A stretch of 64,000 bases of DNA from UBA4416 sp040387555 (GTDB taxonomy: Bacteria; Bacteroidota; Bacteroidia; B-17B0; Aurantibacillaceae): contig JAZKDO010000005.1 in NCBI GenBank assembly GCA_040387555.1, forward strand, positions 496,001 to 560,000, in the 5' to 3' direction. A model generated the notes under the pieces. The model ran no database searches. It was not told where the DNA came from and saw nothing but the letters and a program-made list of their open reading frames with translations. Position numbers and translations under genes: made by a program. How positions within the stretch are numbered: position 1 is the first letter of the stretch; each line of letters begins with the position of its first letter. Positions 26,155 through 36,600 of this stretch are shown in pieces.

Positions 26155-27702
26155 ATGAAAAAAAATGATTATCTATTGCTATCAGCCACAGGTGCCTATA
26201 GCTTTTTATTTTACCAACAAAATGCAGGAATTAATTTTTTCCTTTTTAATCTGGCATTTCTATCAGTATTATTCATTAGGAATAATGAATTATTAAAGTC
26301 AAAAAAATGGTATTGGTCGGCAGCGATGTGCTTAATTAGCTCAGCTTGTATATTCATTCATTCGAGTGCTTTAAGTATTGTTGCCAATATTTTAAGTTTA
26401 ATTTTATTGGCTGGAATTTCATATAATACTCTTACCTCCAGTTTATTTGCCTTTTTGTTTAGTGGATTTTCATTGGCTAGCAGCGTTGTTTTTATAATAA
26501 TGGATGCTGTGAAGCGAGCAAACAAACCTCCGGGAGAAATGGAAAATAAAAAAGGTTATAAAGTTTTTGCAGGTTTAATTGTTTTGTTTTTGACAGTCTT
26601 ATTTTTTGTGATGTATCAATCCGCAAACCCTTTATTTGCAGATAATACCAAATGGATCAATCTGAATTTTCTTAGTTTTAAATGGATCGCTTTTACCCTT
26701 GGTGGTTTTATTTTAGTGTATGGATTATTTTATCATAAAACTGTTTCTCTCATTACCCGGTGGGAAAACAGTTTAAGTATTTATAATCAACAGGCAAACC
26801 AATTAAACCTAAAGCAATTTGAAGCAGAACGTTTTGCCGGTGTGTTATTGTTTGTAATGTTGAATCTGATGTTATTAATTTTGAATATTGGTGATGTTAA
26901 TACTTTATATTTTTTGGGAAGCCTGCCAAAGGGGATTTCTCATTCGGATTTTGTACATAATGGAGTAGGTGTGATCATATTTTCAATAATGGTTGCTACG
27001 GCTTTAATAATGTACTTGTTCCGAAGTGACTTTAAACATATAAAGCAAAATGCTTTGTTTAAAGCATTAGCCTATGCCTGGATCTTTCAAAACATCATAA
27101 TGTTGTCATCTACCGCCCTTCGAAACCAAATGTATATTCATACATATGATTTTACCTACAAGCGCATTGGAGTTTATGTATGGTTATTATTAGCAGTCAT
27201 AGGTTTAGTTATTGTATTTCTGAAATTAAAGCAGGAACGATCTAATTGGTTTTTAATTAAGAGTAATGTAGCTGTATGGTTCTCGGTTTTAACATTAAGC
27301 GCCTGTTTTAACTGGGATAAAATAATTACCAACTACAATCTGCAAAATAAACCATTAAGTCAGGTTGATTTTCCGTATTTGTTGTCTTTATCTGAAGCCA
27401 ATATCCCTCAACTTAAAATTATTTCTGAAAGCAAAGAGTTTATAGCGCTTTATGAAAAACAGACAAGAATACACATGGCTTACCAGGCAGAACAAAAGAA
27501 CTTAAATTCACTCAATAACTATTCAACAACAAGAATGAATGGGTTACAGGAACTTATCAAAACAAACCATAATTTATTCTGTGGTGATAGGAACTATTAT
27601 GATTGTTTAAATGACAAAATCAAAGAATACGTTGAGTCTTATACTAATGATTGGCGAAGCTTCGACTTAAGAGATAAAGAGATTGTTAAATATATTTATT
27701 AA
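26155..27702 (+). CDS. DUF4153/DUF4173-type polytopic membrane protein
   Basis: 515 residues with about 11-12 transmembrane helices up to residue 385, then a soluble C-terminal part of about 130 residues (NWDKIITNYNLQNKPLSQVD and on to the end). The middle has LFVMLNLMLLILNIGDVNTLY and ALRNQMYIHTYDFTYKRIGVYVWL. The Arg-His-Tyr-rich TYKRIGVYVW stretch before the last helices is typical of Bacteroidota DUF4173/DUF4153 proteins. No enzymatic motif is seen. Follows the COQ4-like gene by 61 bases and precedes DUF1361 by 15. Function unknown. Confidence 0.68.
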   Translation: MKKNDYLLLSATGAYSFLFYQQNAGINFFLFNLAFLSVLFIRNNELLKSKKWYWSAAMCLISSACIFIHSSALSIVANILSLILLAGISYNTLTSSLFAFLFSGFSLASSVVFIIMDAVKRANKPPGEMENKKGYKVFAGLIVLFLTVLFFVMYQSANPLFADNTKWINLNFLSFKWIAFTLGGFILVYGLFYHKTVSLITRWENSLSIYNQQANQLNLKQFEAERFAGVLLFVMLNLMLLILNIGDVNTLYFLGSLPKGISHSDFVHNGVGVIIFSIMVATALIMYLFRSDFKHIKQNALFKALAYAWIFQNIIMLSSTALRNQMYIHTYDFTYKRIGVYVWLLLAVIGLVIVFLKLKQERSNWFLIKSNVAVWFSVLTLSACFNWDKIITNYNLQNKPLSQVDFPYLLSLSEANIPQLKIISESKEFIALYEKQTRIHMAYQAEQKNLNSLNNYSTTRMNGLQELIKTNHNLFCGDRNYYDCLNDKIKEYVESYTNDWRSFDLRDKEIVKYIY

Positions 27703-27717
27703 TTAAGAAACACCTGT

Positions 27718-28335
27718 ATGAAACTAAATTTCAGAAAATTGTTGTACCTGTTTACAGCATTTACTTTAGTATTATTAATTTATCGTATTATCCGTAGCGA
27801 GGGATTAAGCTATATTTTCCTGGTTTGGAATTTATTCCTTGCTTTTACTCCATGGTGTATCAGTAACTATATCAAAACACGAAACATAACTTTCAAACAT
27901 CTGCCTTTGCTGGGCATATGGCTTTTGTTTATTCCTAACGCACCATATATTTTAACTGACCTGTTTCATTTAAAACAACGTTCTTATTTGCCGCTTTGGT
28001 TTGATCTTATTCTAGTTCTTTCTTTTGCTTTAATAGGAATGATACTGTTTTTAAAATCATTGAGAGATATGTTATCAATTTTAAAGAAGTATGTTAATGC
28101 AATTCATTTTGCACTTATAACCCCGGTTATTTTTTGGTTAATTTCCTTCGGATTGTATTTAGGAAGATACCTGCGGTTTAACAGTTGGGACATTGTTCAT
28201 CCTTTGCGGTTGTTAAAAGCAAGTTTCGGTATTCTGCTGGAAAAAGATACGATAGGGTTCACCTGCATTTTTAGTGTGTTTATTTGGTTTTTATATTTTA
28301 TCACTTTATCTCTGGGGCAGAATGAGAAAACCTAA
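27718..28335 (+). CDS. DUF1361 family membrane protein
   Basis: 205 residues with six to seven transmembrane helices. Landmarks of DUF1361 are FLVWNLFLAFTPWCIS near residue 35, LLFIPNAPYILTDLFHL near 63-79 and LGRYLRFNSWDIVHPLRLL near 145. The function is unknown. Fifteen bases after the DUF4173-type gene, so in the same operon. A 27-codon reading frame starts inside its last codons. Confidence 0.88.
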   Translation: MKLNFRKLLYLFTAFTLVLLIYRIIRSEGLSYIFLVWNLFLAFTPWCISNYIKTRNITFKHLPLLGIWLLFIPNAPYILTDLFHLKQRSYLPLWFDLILVLSFALIGMILFLKSLRDMLSILKKYVNAIHFALITPVIFWLISFGLYLGRYLRFNSWDIVHPLRLLKASFGILLEKDTIGFTCIFSVFIWFLYFITLSLGQNEKT

Positions 28336-28405
28336 TCTGTTTTTGATTTCTCTGATCTTTATATTTTGTTTTTCGCTATCTTGGTTTTTATTTTTCAATA
28401 CTTAA
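28322..28405 (+). CDS. possible 27-residue single-helix membrane protein
   Basis: ATG at 28322 overlaps the last 14 bases of the DUF1361 gene in another frame and ends at TAA 28403-28405, four bases before the ATG of the DgkA-type kinase. The product starts MRKPN and is followed by about 20 hydrophobic residues rich in Phe, Leu and Ile. It fills the only gap in the operon and has the packing of a translationally coupled gene. No homologue is known to me; chance occurrence in T-rich DNA remains possible. Confidence 0.35.
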   Translation: MRKPNLFLISLIFIFCFSLSWFLFFNT

Positions 28406-28409
28406 ATCA

Positions 28410-28766
28410 ATGAAACTGTTTTTTAAATCATTTACCTATGCGTGGAAAGGCCTTCTGCTTTGTTTAAAACAAAGAAATATGAGGGTAATGATGACGTGCG
28501 CGGTGCTCGCAATTGCATTAGGTTTTGCGCTGCAAATTGATTTAACAGACTGGTGTTTTATTTTGCTTTGTATTGGTGGTGTTTTAGCATTAGAAGCTAT
28601 GAATACTGCAATTGAATCTTTCGTTGACTTAGTGCAACCGGAACTTCATCCTTTAGCTGGCCGTATCAAAGATATTTCAGCCGGAGCAGTCTTTTTTTTT
28701 TCAATAATATCTGCGATTGTTGGGGCTCTGATATTCGGAAAATATATCTTAGATTTGTTTCTGTAA
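28410..28766 (+). CDS. diacylglycerol kinase family protein (DgkA-like)
   Basis: 118 residues and three transmembrane helices. The prokaryotic DgkA signature LEAMNTAIESFVDL is at about 61-74, with the catalytic/ATP-binding Glu in the NTAIE motif, followed by DISAGAVFFFSIISAIVG in the last helix. An N-terminal amphipathic stretch (FKSFTYAWKGLLLCLKQRNMRVM) is as in the family. Such enzymes phosphorylate diacylglycerol or undecaprenol; Gram-positive-type undecaprenol kinases share this motif, so the substrate is undecided. Last clear membrane-protein gene of the 25584-28766 operon. Confidence 0.9.
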   Translation: MKLFFKSFTYAWKGLLLCLKQRNMRVMMTCAVLAIALGFALQIDLTDWCFILLCIGGVLALEAMNTAIESFVDLVQPELHPLAGRIKDISAGAVFFFSIISAIVGALIFGKYILDLFL

Positions 28767-28787
28767 AGTCTTATAAAATTAATTAAC

Positions 28788-29660
28788 ATGTCACAATTTC
28801 CCGAAACCGAATTAATTATTACCAAAGAAAACCGTGTTTACCATATCAATTTAAAAGGCGAAGATATTGCTGATGATGTTATAGTGGTAGGAGACCAGTA
28901 TCGTGTAGCACAAATTTCAAAACTATTTAGCAAAATTGAATTTGAAACACATCACCGTGAATTTGTAACACATACCGGAATTTTTAATGGGAAACGGATA
29001 ACTGTACTTTCAACAGGCATTGGTACAGATAATGTGGATATTGTGATGAATGAATTGGATGCGGCCGTTAATATTAATTTAGAAACCCGGGAGTTAAATC
29101 CGGTTCACAGATCGTTAAACATCATTCGTTTGGGCACTAGTGGTGCTTTGCAGGCCGATATTCCGGTTAATGGAATTGTGGTAAGTTCGCACGGACTAGG
29201 TTTAGATGGATTGTTGAATTTTTACGATAATTGGGAAAGCGTTTGTGAAAACGACATAAGTGATGCATTTATAAAGCATACAGGATGGACACCAAACTTA
29301 CCTTATCCATACTGCGCCAAGGCATCAGATAAGTTAATATCTAAATTTAAAGAAGGAACACATATTGGCATTACAGCTACTGCTCCCGGATTTTACGGGC
29401 CACAGGGACGTCAGATTCGTTTAAAGGCATCCATTCCAAACCTGAATGAGATGTTAACGGATTTTAGGTTGGATCAACATCGTATTACAAATTTCGAAAT
29501 GGAAACATCAGCTTTGTATGGTTTAGGAAAGTTATTAAACCACAATTGTTTAACAGCTTGTGTTATCATCGCAAACCGCGTTCGTAGAGAGTTTACCAGT
29601 GATTATGGGAAAAGTGTAGAGATATTAATACAGGAAAGTTTACAACGATTAACATCCTGA
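28788..29660 (+). CDS. nucleoside phosphorylase (uridine phosphorylase-like)
   Basis: 290 residues of the PNP/UDP phosphorylase fold. The start region contains VIVVGDQYRVAQISKLF (phosphate-binding Gly-Asp). ITVLSTGIGTDNVDIVMNEL follows, then IIRLGTSGALQ with the phosphate-contacting Arg and Thr, and FEMETSALYGLGKLL near 237 with the ribose-binding Met-Glu. It splits nucleosides with phosphate in salvage. The longer form typical of Bacteroidota has an extra segment around 100 and 150-190. It lies 21 bases after dgkA-like, so it may be transcribed with that operon. Confidence 0.9.
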   Translation: MSQFPETELIITKENRVYHINLKGEDIADDVIVVGDQYRVAQISKLFSKIEFETHHREFVTHTGIFNGKRITVLSTGIGTDNVDIVMNELDAAVNINLETRELNPVHRSLNIIRLGTSGALQADIPVNGIVVSSHGLGLDGLLNFYDNWESVCENDISDAFIKHTGWTPNLPYPYCAKASDKLISKFKEGTHIGITATAPGFYGPQGRQIRLKASIPNLNEMLTDFRLDQHRITNFEMETSALYGLGKLLNHNCLTACVIIANRVRREFTSDYGKSVEILIQESLQRLTS

Positions 29661-29708
29661 TTGTTAAAAAAAACAAATTCAGACTATAAAAGGGCTCCAT
29701 ATCGGGGC

Positions 29709-29716
29709 TATTTTTG
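29709..29716 (+). promoter_or_regulatory. -7 box of the transglutaminase-like gene
   Basis: TATTTTTG, an exact TAnnTTTG. A start of transcription near 29723 is expected, which rules out the upstream TTG at 29714 as a start codon and helps choose the ATG at 29744. Confidence 0.5.
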
Positions 29717-29743
29717 TTAAGTATGAGACCTAAGAAAAATGAA

Positions 29744-30613
29744 ATGAACCTAAAAGAAGTGATTGCCTTAATTACTCTATTAGATGATCCGGATGACGGA
29801 ATTTATTCGGAGGTAAAAAATAGGTTCATTATTCTTGGTCCCCCAGCTATTCCACACCTTGAAACAGCCTGGGAAAACAGTTTTGATGCATTGATGCAAA
29901 AGCGCATTGAAGGTATTATTCATACAATTCAATTTCAGGCATTGCAAAATGCTTTAAAAAATTGGGCAGAAAACGAACAGGATGATTTGTTTAAGGGTTG
30001 TTGTATTATTGCCCGTTACCAATATCCCGATTTGGATGAGAATAAATTAAGAAAACAGCTTCACCAGATTAAGCAGGACGTTTGGCTAGAATTACATGAT
30101 GATTTAACGGCGATTGAAAAAGTAAAGATCATTAATCACATCATGTTTGAAGTCCACCAGTTCGGCGGCAACATAACGAATTACCATTCACCTCAAAATT
30201 CTTTTATCAATGTTGTTTTAGAAACAAAAAAGGGAAACCCGGTAATGTTGAGTGTTATTTACGCTTTAGTATGTAAAGAATTAGGCATTCCAATATATGG
30301 TGTGAATTTACCACAGCATTTTGTATTGGCTTATGTGAATGATTTTACCAATTTATTCGACCCCTCTCATAAAACTTTATCCGATAATATTTTATTTTAC
30401 GTAAACCCTTTCAGTAAAGGATTGATCTTTAATCAGGGAGACGTTGATTCTTTTATCAAACAATTAAACGTTGAGCCAGAAACAAAATATTATTTGCCTT
30501 GTTCAAATCTTGATATCATTAAACGAATCATTAATAATTTAATATTTTCCTTTGATAAAATGGGTTATGCTGAGAAAGTTCAGGAATTGAAAATGTTGGA
30601 TAAGAATTTGTAA
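29744..30613 (+). CDS. transglutaminase-like (SirB1/Transglut_core2) protein
   Basis: About 290 residues. An N-terminal HEAT-like helical part (KEVIALITLLDDPDDGIY, GPPAIPHLETAWE) is followed by the Transglut_core2 domain with NSFINVVLETKKGNPVMLSV, KELGIPIYGVNLPQHFVLAY and a C-terminal KRIINNLIFSF. The His of PQHF corresponds to the transglutaminase His. The expected nucleophile Cys before 'VLETKKGNP' is Asn/Val here, as in many SirB1-type members, so catalysis is doubtful. Two ATGs compete (29723 and 29744). I take 29744 because it gives the family-like start MNLKEVIALITLLDD and leaves a leader after the predicted promoter. Confidence 0.8.
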   Translation: MNLKEVIALITLLDDPDDGIYSEVKNRFIILGPPAIPHLETAWENSFDALMQKRIEGIIHTIQFQALQNALKNWAENEQDDLFKGCCIIARYQYPDLDENKLRKQLHQIKQDVWLELHDDLTAIEKVKIINHIMFEVHQFGGNITNYHSPQNSFINVVLETKKGNPVMLSVIYALVCKELGIPIYGVNLPQHFVLAYVNDFTNLFDPSHKTLSDNILFYVNPFSKGLIFNQGDVDSFIKQLNVEPETKYYLPCSNLDIIKRIINNLIFSFDKMGYAEKVQELKMLDKNL

Positions 30614-30638
30614 GAGTCTGTTTTTGATATTTTAATCA

Positions 30639-30674
30639 CATACAAAAGGAGGTAATTTCAGCTCCTTTTGTATG
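30639..30674. terminator. 13-bp perfect stem-loop between convergent genes
   Basis: CATACAAAAGGAG (30639-30651) and CTCCTTTTGTATG (30662-30674) pair perfectly around a 10-base loop. It sits between the convergent transglutaminase-like and alpha-2-macroglobulin genes and can end transcripts from both sides. There is no T run after the stem, only the internal AAAA/TTTT. Confidence 0.7.
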
Positions 30675-30678
30675 CGCA

Positions 30679-33600
30679 CTATTTACCAACTTTTACCCTG
30701 ATACCCTCGCTATGACTTGTAAACTCAGGAGCATACATGCACTGTATGGTCGTGATTCCATTACTAAAGTCTCCGGAATGATTAACCACCAATGGATATT
30801 CAAAAACATAAGTTCCTTTATTTAAATAGGAGAAGAAAAAATTGGTGGAAGCGTCTCTTGTACTTTCATAATATCCTAATCCATCCTGGTATTTATAGCC
30901 GCTGAATACATTAGTTGGTTCAAAGCCTGAAGCCCGCATATCTTTCATGTGCACATAACTCATGTCACGGTCAACCCTTAATTCAATTCTTACTTTTATT
31001 TTATCACCGGGTTTTAATTTCGTAGTACTCGTAATAGGATCAATCACGGGTCCGCTCGCTGTGTTTTTTTGAAGGAACAATTGCTTTTTAATTTTCAAAG
31101 GGGTTTCATGTGGTGTAATTTTATCCAGTTGTTCAAAATAGTGCCAGTACATGGCACCATAACTTACACCTACATCTTTTTTCTCAATTTTAATTTTACC
31201 CATCGTTGCAGGTTTAATATCTGAACCATGCCACACTTTTTTAAAGTAGCCCGTTCCTGGTTCAGCGTTTAACGATTTATCGGTTTTAGGATTCAGTTTA
31301 ATGTCACCCACTGTAATTTCTACATTGGGCTCCGTGGCTAACCAATCTGTCCCTTTTAAAAGTAATGCATATACCGCGTCTGTAGTTGACCGAGTGGTTC
31401 CCCAATGCTGTGTTTGTTTACTTTTTATCAGCCACGTTTTTAAATCATCAACTGCTTTTGTATCGTTATTGATTTCATCAAATGCTTCAATCATTAAAGC
31501 CTGCATTTCAATAGGCGCTTCATACCAATAGTATCCGTAATTTTCCTTCCAGTACATGCCCATTTCTTCATTGTTAATGCTGTTTTCTTTCAATGATTTT
31601 AAAATGTCCTTTGCCGTTTTCGTATCCTCGTATCGATGTAAACTCAAGGCAATCATTCCCTGCATATATCTTCCATTTTGCAGCCAATAAGTTTGCCCCT
31701 GCTTTTTATAGTAATCAAAATGTTCTTTGTTAAATTTAGCCAGATCAATATCCTTAAAATTACTGCGCATGTATAAATACTGAATCGCCATATAACTCAG
31801 ATGGTTTTCCGTTTTGTACTTAGGACTGTATTTTTTCATGTATTCGTATTCTTCGCGCATTCTGTTGTCACAATAGGCAACAGCTTTTGTGATCATGTTC
31901 CAAACTTCATTATTTTCTCTTGCTTTGATGACACCTAATTTATCCAAATGAGAAAACCCGGTGATAATATGTTGCGTAATATACCAGTCATCAGGACCGC
32001 CATCAAACCAGACAAAGCCGCCATTAGATGATTGTTTTTTTACTAACTTTTTAAAGGCCTGCGTCTGTTCTTGACTCATTTTATTTAAGTCGAATAACAA
32101 ACCAACGCGTTTTTTATTTTCACTTTCGTTTTTTGATTGTAAAACCCAGGGCGTTTCTTCCAGTATAACCGCTTTTAATTCCTGGTTCTTTTCAAGGTTA
32201 GAAAGAAAGGCATCCGGGCTTAAGGTTTTCCAGGCTTCAAAAATTTCCTTGATCTTTGGTTTGGAATTTACCACAAATGTTGCCAGACTGTTAGCGTAAT
32301 ACCTCGCAAAAGTCTGTTCCGCACATTCGTATGGATATTCCATTAGATAGGGCAGTGCCTGAACCGCATACCATGCCGGATTAGCTGTAAATTCTAAAGT
32401 GTACGAATTGTTCTTTAAAGTGCTTGAACCATTATTTTGATTAATGAATTTGGTAAAATTAAATTCTTTGGTTTGATTGCTCCTTATTGGCATAGGCATG
32501 CTTTCTGTTACCAACATTCGGTTGGTTAATACAGGAACAGCCTGTTCTTCACCATCAGTAAAGTTACCTGCCTTTGCTACAATTTTATATTTAATGGCTG
32601 AGTATCCTTCCGGAACATGCAGGTTCCATTCAATGGAAGTGCTTAATCCTTTTTTAACAGCAAATTCCCGGTAACCAATTGTAGGAAATTTTCCATGTAA
32701 TGCTTCCATCATATGACTTGAAATTTCCTTGTCTGTTAAAGCGTCATATATTTTTAATTCCGCATTTCCGGTGAGGTCTTTATCAGATAAATTCGATATT
32801 TTAGAAATGAAAGTTAATTTATCACCTTCTCTGAAAAAACGTGGTGCGTTTGGTTGTACCATCAGTTCTTTCTGAGTAATCACTTCTTTTTCAAACTTGC
32901 CAATCTTTAAATCTTTGGTGTGCGCCAATCCCATGACTTTCCATTTTGTGAGACTTTCGGGCACGGTAAATTTAATAACGATCTCTCCCTTCTCATTGGT
33001 TTGCAGTTGTGGGAAAAAGAAAGCTGTTTCATTAAAATTAGAACGGGCTTTTATTTGAGATAAATCTCCCCGACCATCTTGTTCCTTCCTTTCTTCTTCA
33101 CCGCTTTTCACACCCTCGGCCACATTTTTATTTTCTGCCAAGCCAGTATTTCCTGTGGATATTGTTTCTAAATCCTTATCGGCTTTCTTTTCGCTTTCTT
33201 CTTTGGCTGCCATCATCCTTGGAGCTGAAGTGCTTTTTGGTTGGCTCATCGTAGTTTCATCTAACATGCCACCAGATTCAGATGCGAAATTTCCATCACC
33301 ATAGCCATTATAGTTATTTTGGTAGAATCCAAGTCCAAAATAATTTAAAGCGTCGTAGTACCTTGTCGGTAGCGATTTGTATTCTGTAGGTAGCTCATTA
33401 AACTCAATTGAATTGGCCACGCGTGCTAAACTTGACGTCCAGTTTAAACTTACATAGTAATTCTGATAAATATTAAAATACCAGTTGTTTGCTTTGAAGG
33501 CATCCAAAGATGCGTCATACATTCCTGCGACCAATTCAGCTGCTGCTTTTTCTCCTTTTTTATCTTTTAAAATAAGTTTCCATTCTTCCGCCTGACCTGG

Positions 33601-36600
33601 TAACAGTTTATTTCTGAAGGTTTCGAACTGAATGTCCAGTTCTTTATTAGTATAAGGAACTGTAACAATATTATTTCCTGTATAAAGTCGGTTATATTTT
33701 ATAAAGGAAGTATGGTATGCGAAGTTTCCCCGGTGATGTTCCTCAACCAAAATTTCATTGCTTTTCATGGATGCCTGCAAGGTTTTGGTAACCTGTGGTT
33801 TTCCCTGATGTTCAGTTTCAAACAGATAGTTAATATTGGGGTAGCCTGATGCTAAAATGTATACTACTTTTTCGCCCGGTTCAGCTTTTGTTTTTGGATA
33901 ATAAAACCATTCGGCAGATTGTTCAGGAATGACATTTGAATTTTTATTAAATACAGTAATGTATTCATAGGCTTTAATCTCTTCTCCGAATTTGTCTTTG
34001 CATAGTGCTTCAATAACATAAACTCCGGGAGTAAATGATTTTAATTCTGAAGAAAGATCATATTCTTTTTTTGTGCTGGTATCAAATGATTTTTCCAGCA
34101 CTTTACTTTCTTTTTCCCATTTATATTTATTGCTCTCATCTGCATAAAGATCATTCGGGAATGACTTGTAATATTCTTCCTGCGACAAACTATGTCGGTC
34201 AGGTAGAGTCCATAATCGCTGTCTGAAAACTTTTTGTGGCTGTTTTAGTTTATGTATTCTAAATGTTCCTTTGGTATTTTCATCAACACCGTTTAAATTG
34301 GTGGTAGAAATGCGGAGTGGCTTGGAATTGTTGACTTCGATAATATCTTCAATAGACACAGACAATTGTAAAGCCTGATATCCCACCTGCACATTTGTTT
34401 TAGTACTATGCGTTTCACCATTAATATCGGTTACATCTGCACTGACTTCATAATTATAAGTTGCATAACTTGTTTTTGAAACGGATTCATCCGGTAAGGC
34501 CTTAAACTTAATGCTATAGGCACCTGTATCATTAGTGATGGTTTCTCCATTCGTAATTTCCGCTTCAGATCCACTATTTTGCGTCCTGTACCACCAATAC
34601 CAGTATGGATAGTTTATCTTTCTCACTACCCTGTATTTTACAGTAGCACCATCTATCACATTGCCTGCATACGCTTTTGCTGTCCCGCTAACCGTCACTT
34701 CATCATTCAGCTTAAAGCTACCTTTCACAGGATTAAATTCTGTTTCAAATTTTGGCCTCTTATAGTCTTCCACAGAAACATACACATTGCCATGCCCATC
34801 CGTGATGCGCATTTGTCCATTTAGTCCGTTTTGAGGAGCAATGAAAGATCCCGAGACGGTTCCAAATTCATTACTTGTTAAATTCATTGAGCTTACTTTT
34901 TGATAATTAACATCATAAAAAGTAATTGTCACCGGATAATTTATTTTTAAGTTATGATTTTGATTATTGGTGGATTCCAGCAAAATGGATTTAAAGTAGA
35001 CTGTTTGTCCCGGCCTGTATATTGCCCGATCAGTAAAAATGAAGGATTGAACCCTTGTGTAATTTTTTTCGTTTGGCTTGTAGGTATAGTAGTTATTATT
35101 GTTAAAATAAGTATCGCTACCATTGGTAAACTCTATAAAAAACTGTTTATCATTTAAAGAGGTATAACTCACATTTAAAAAACCTTTTTCATCTGTTTTA
35201 AATGTGGGGCCTTTATTTATTTTGTATTCACGGTCTTTATAGTCATAATGTTCAAACCAGATCTGTGCCGAAATGCTTTTTAGTGGCTCACCTGTTTGGC
35301 GATGCAAGGCACAGAAGTCATAAGAACCATCTTCCCTTCTTCGTTCGGTACTGGCGATATCAGAAATTATACAGGTGCTATAAGCGGTCATGTTATTATT
35401 ATATTTAAAATCTTCCGTTAAGGAATTTAAAATCACGTAATATCCTGCTGGTAATTCTGGAAGTTTTATTTCTGTGTTATGGGTTTGGAAATCTCCATCG
35501 TTCTCAATGTCCTGTGAAAAAGTTGTCACTTCTGGAAATGATTTAAATTTTTCATATAACTCTTTACCGTGTTTTTTTCTAAATAATTCCCGTAATTCCT
35601 GGCTTGAAGATTTTACAACTTTAAAATAAATCTTATTGATGTTTTGAGCACTGACTAATGCTCTGAAAGGGTTACCTGGCTCATTAACCTCCTCAATTGT
35701 GATATTATAAGTTTTTGTTAGGATTGTACTGATTGCATTTTTACATTCTAAAGCGCCATAAGAATCGGGAAATTTGGCAATGGCGTTTTCACAAATGTCT
35801 TTAGCTGTTTTTTTATACCATTTATAAGTATCGTTTTGAAGAGGTTTATATTCACCTGCTTTTTGAAGATACCAGCTGGCAATCCTGAAATCAATTTCTG
35901 TAACGCGTTTGCTTTTTGCAAATTTTGTTTGTAGTGCTTTTAATGAATTAAAATAGAGAGTGTCTTTTTTTGAATTTTGTGAATTGACATGAACATAATC
36001 CAGTCGTAATAATTCTATGTCAATTAAGGCGTTTGGATTCCCATCATTTTTGTGAAAATTAGTCAAATCCTGCATTAGTTTCAATGCATAGTACTTCGTC
36101 TCTAAGGAATCTGAGGGATTGGTAATATTGATGTTTAGAAAATCAGGATACGGTTTCGAAAATTCATCAGCATTGATTGTAAAACGATTAGCCGGCCTTG
36201 TAACATCAGCTTCTGAATTCATAAAATAAGAGAGCGCACGATGGCCTAAAAAATCATATAAAGTAGGGCGCCATTGACGGCATTCGGTAGTTCCTTTTGT
36301 CAGGATATCATCGTACAAATCAATTTTAGTTCGTTTAAGACTATCTTTATTTTCTAAAGAGGCTTTATAGTTTGAAATGATTGCATAATTAATGGCATTC
36401 AAGTCCCAGGTTTGAATATCATCATTTTTGAAATTGACGGTGGTTGTTCTGTTATAAAATTTCCAGCGATTATTTTGAAAATACTGGTAAAAAGCATCTG
36501 CTAAAATGTTTTGTAAAACAGGTTTGATGGGAAACTTAGCTGCATTGGCTTCATCTTGTAATTTAAAAATTGATTTCTCCAGTGAGTATTCTTCTTTATA

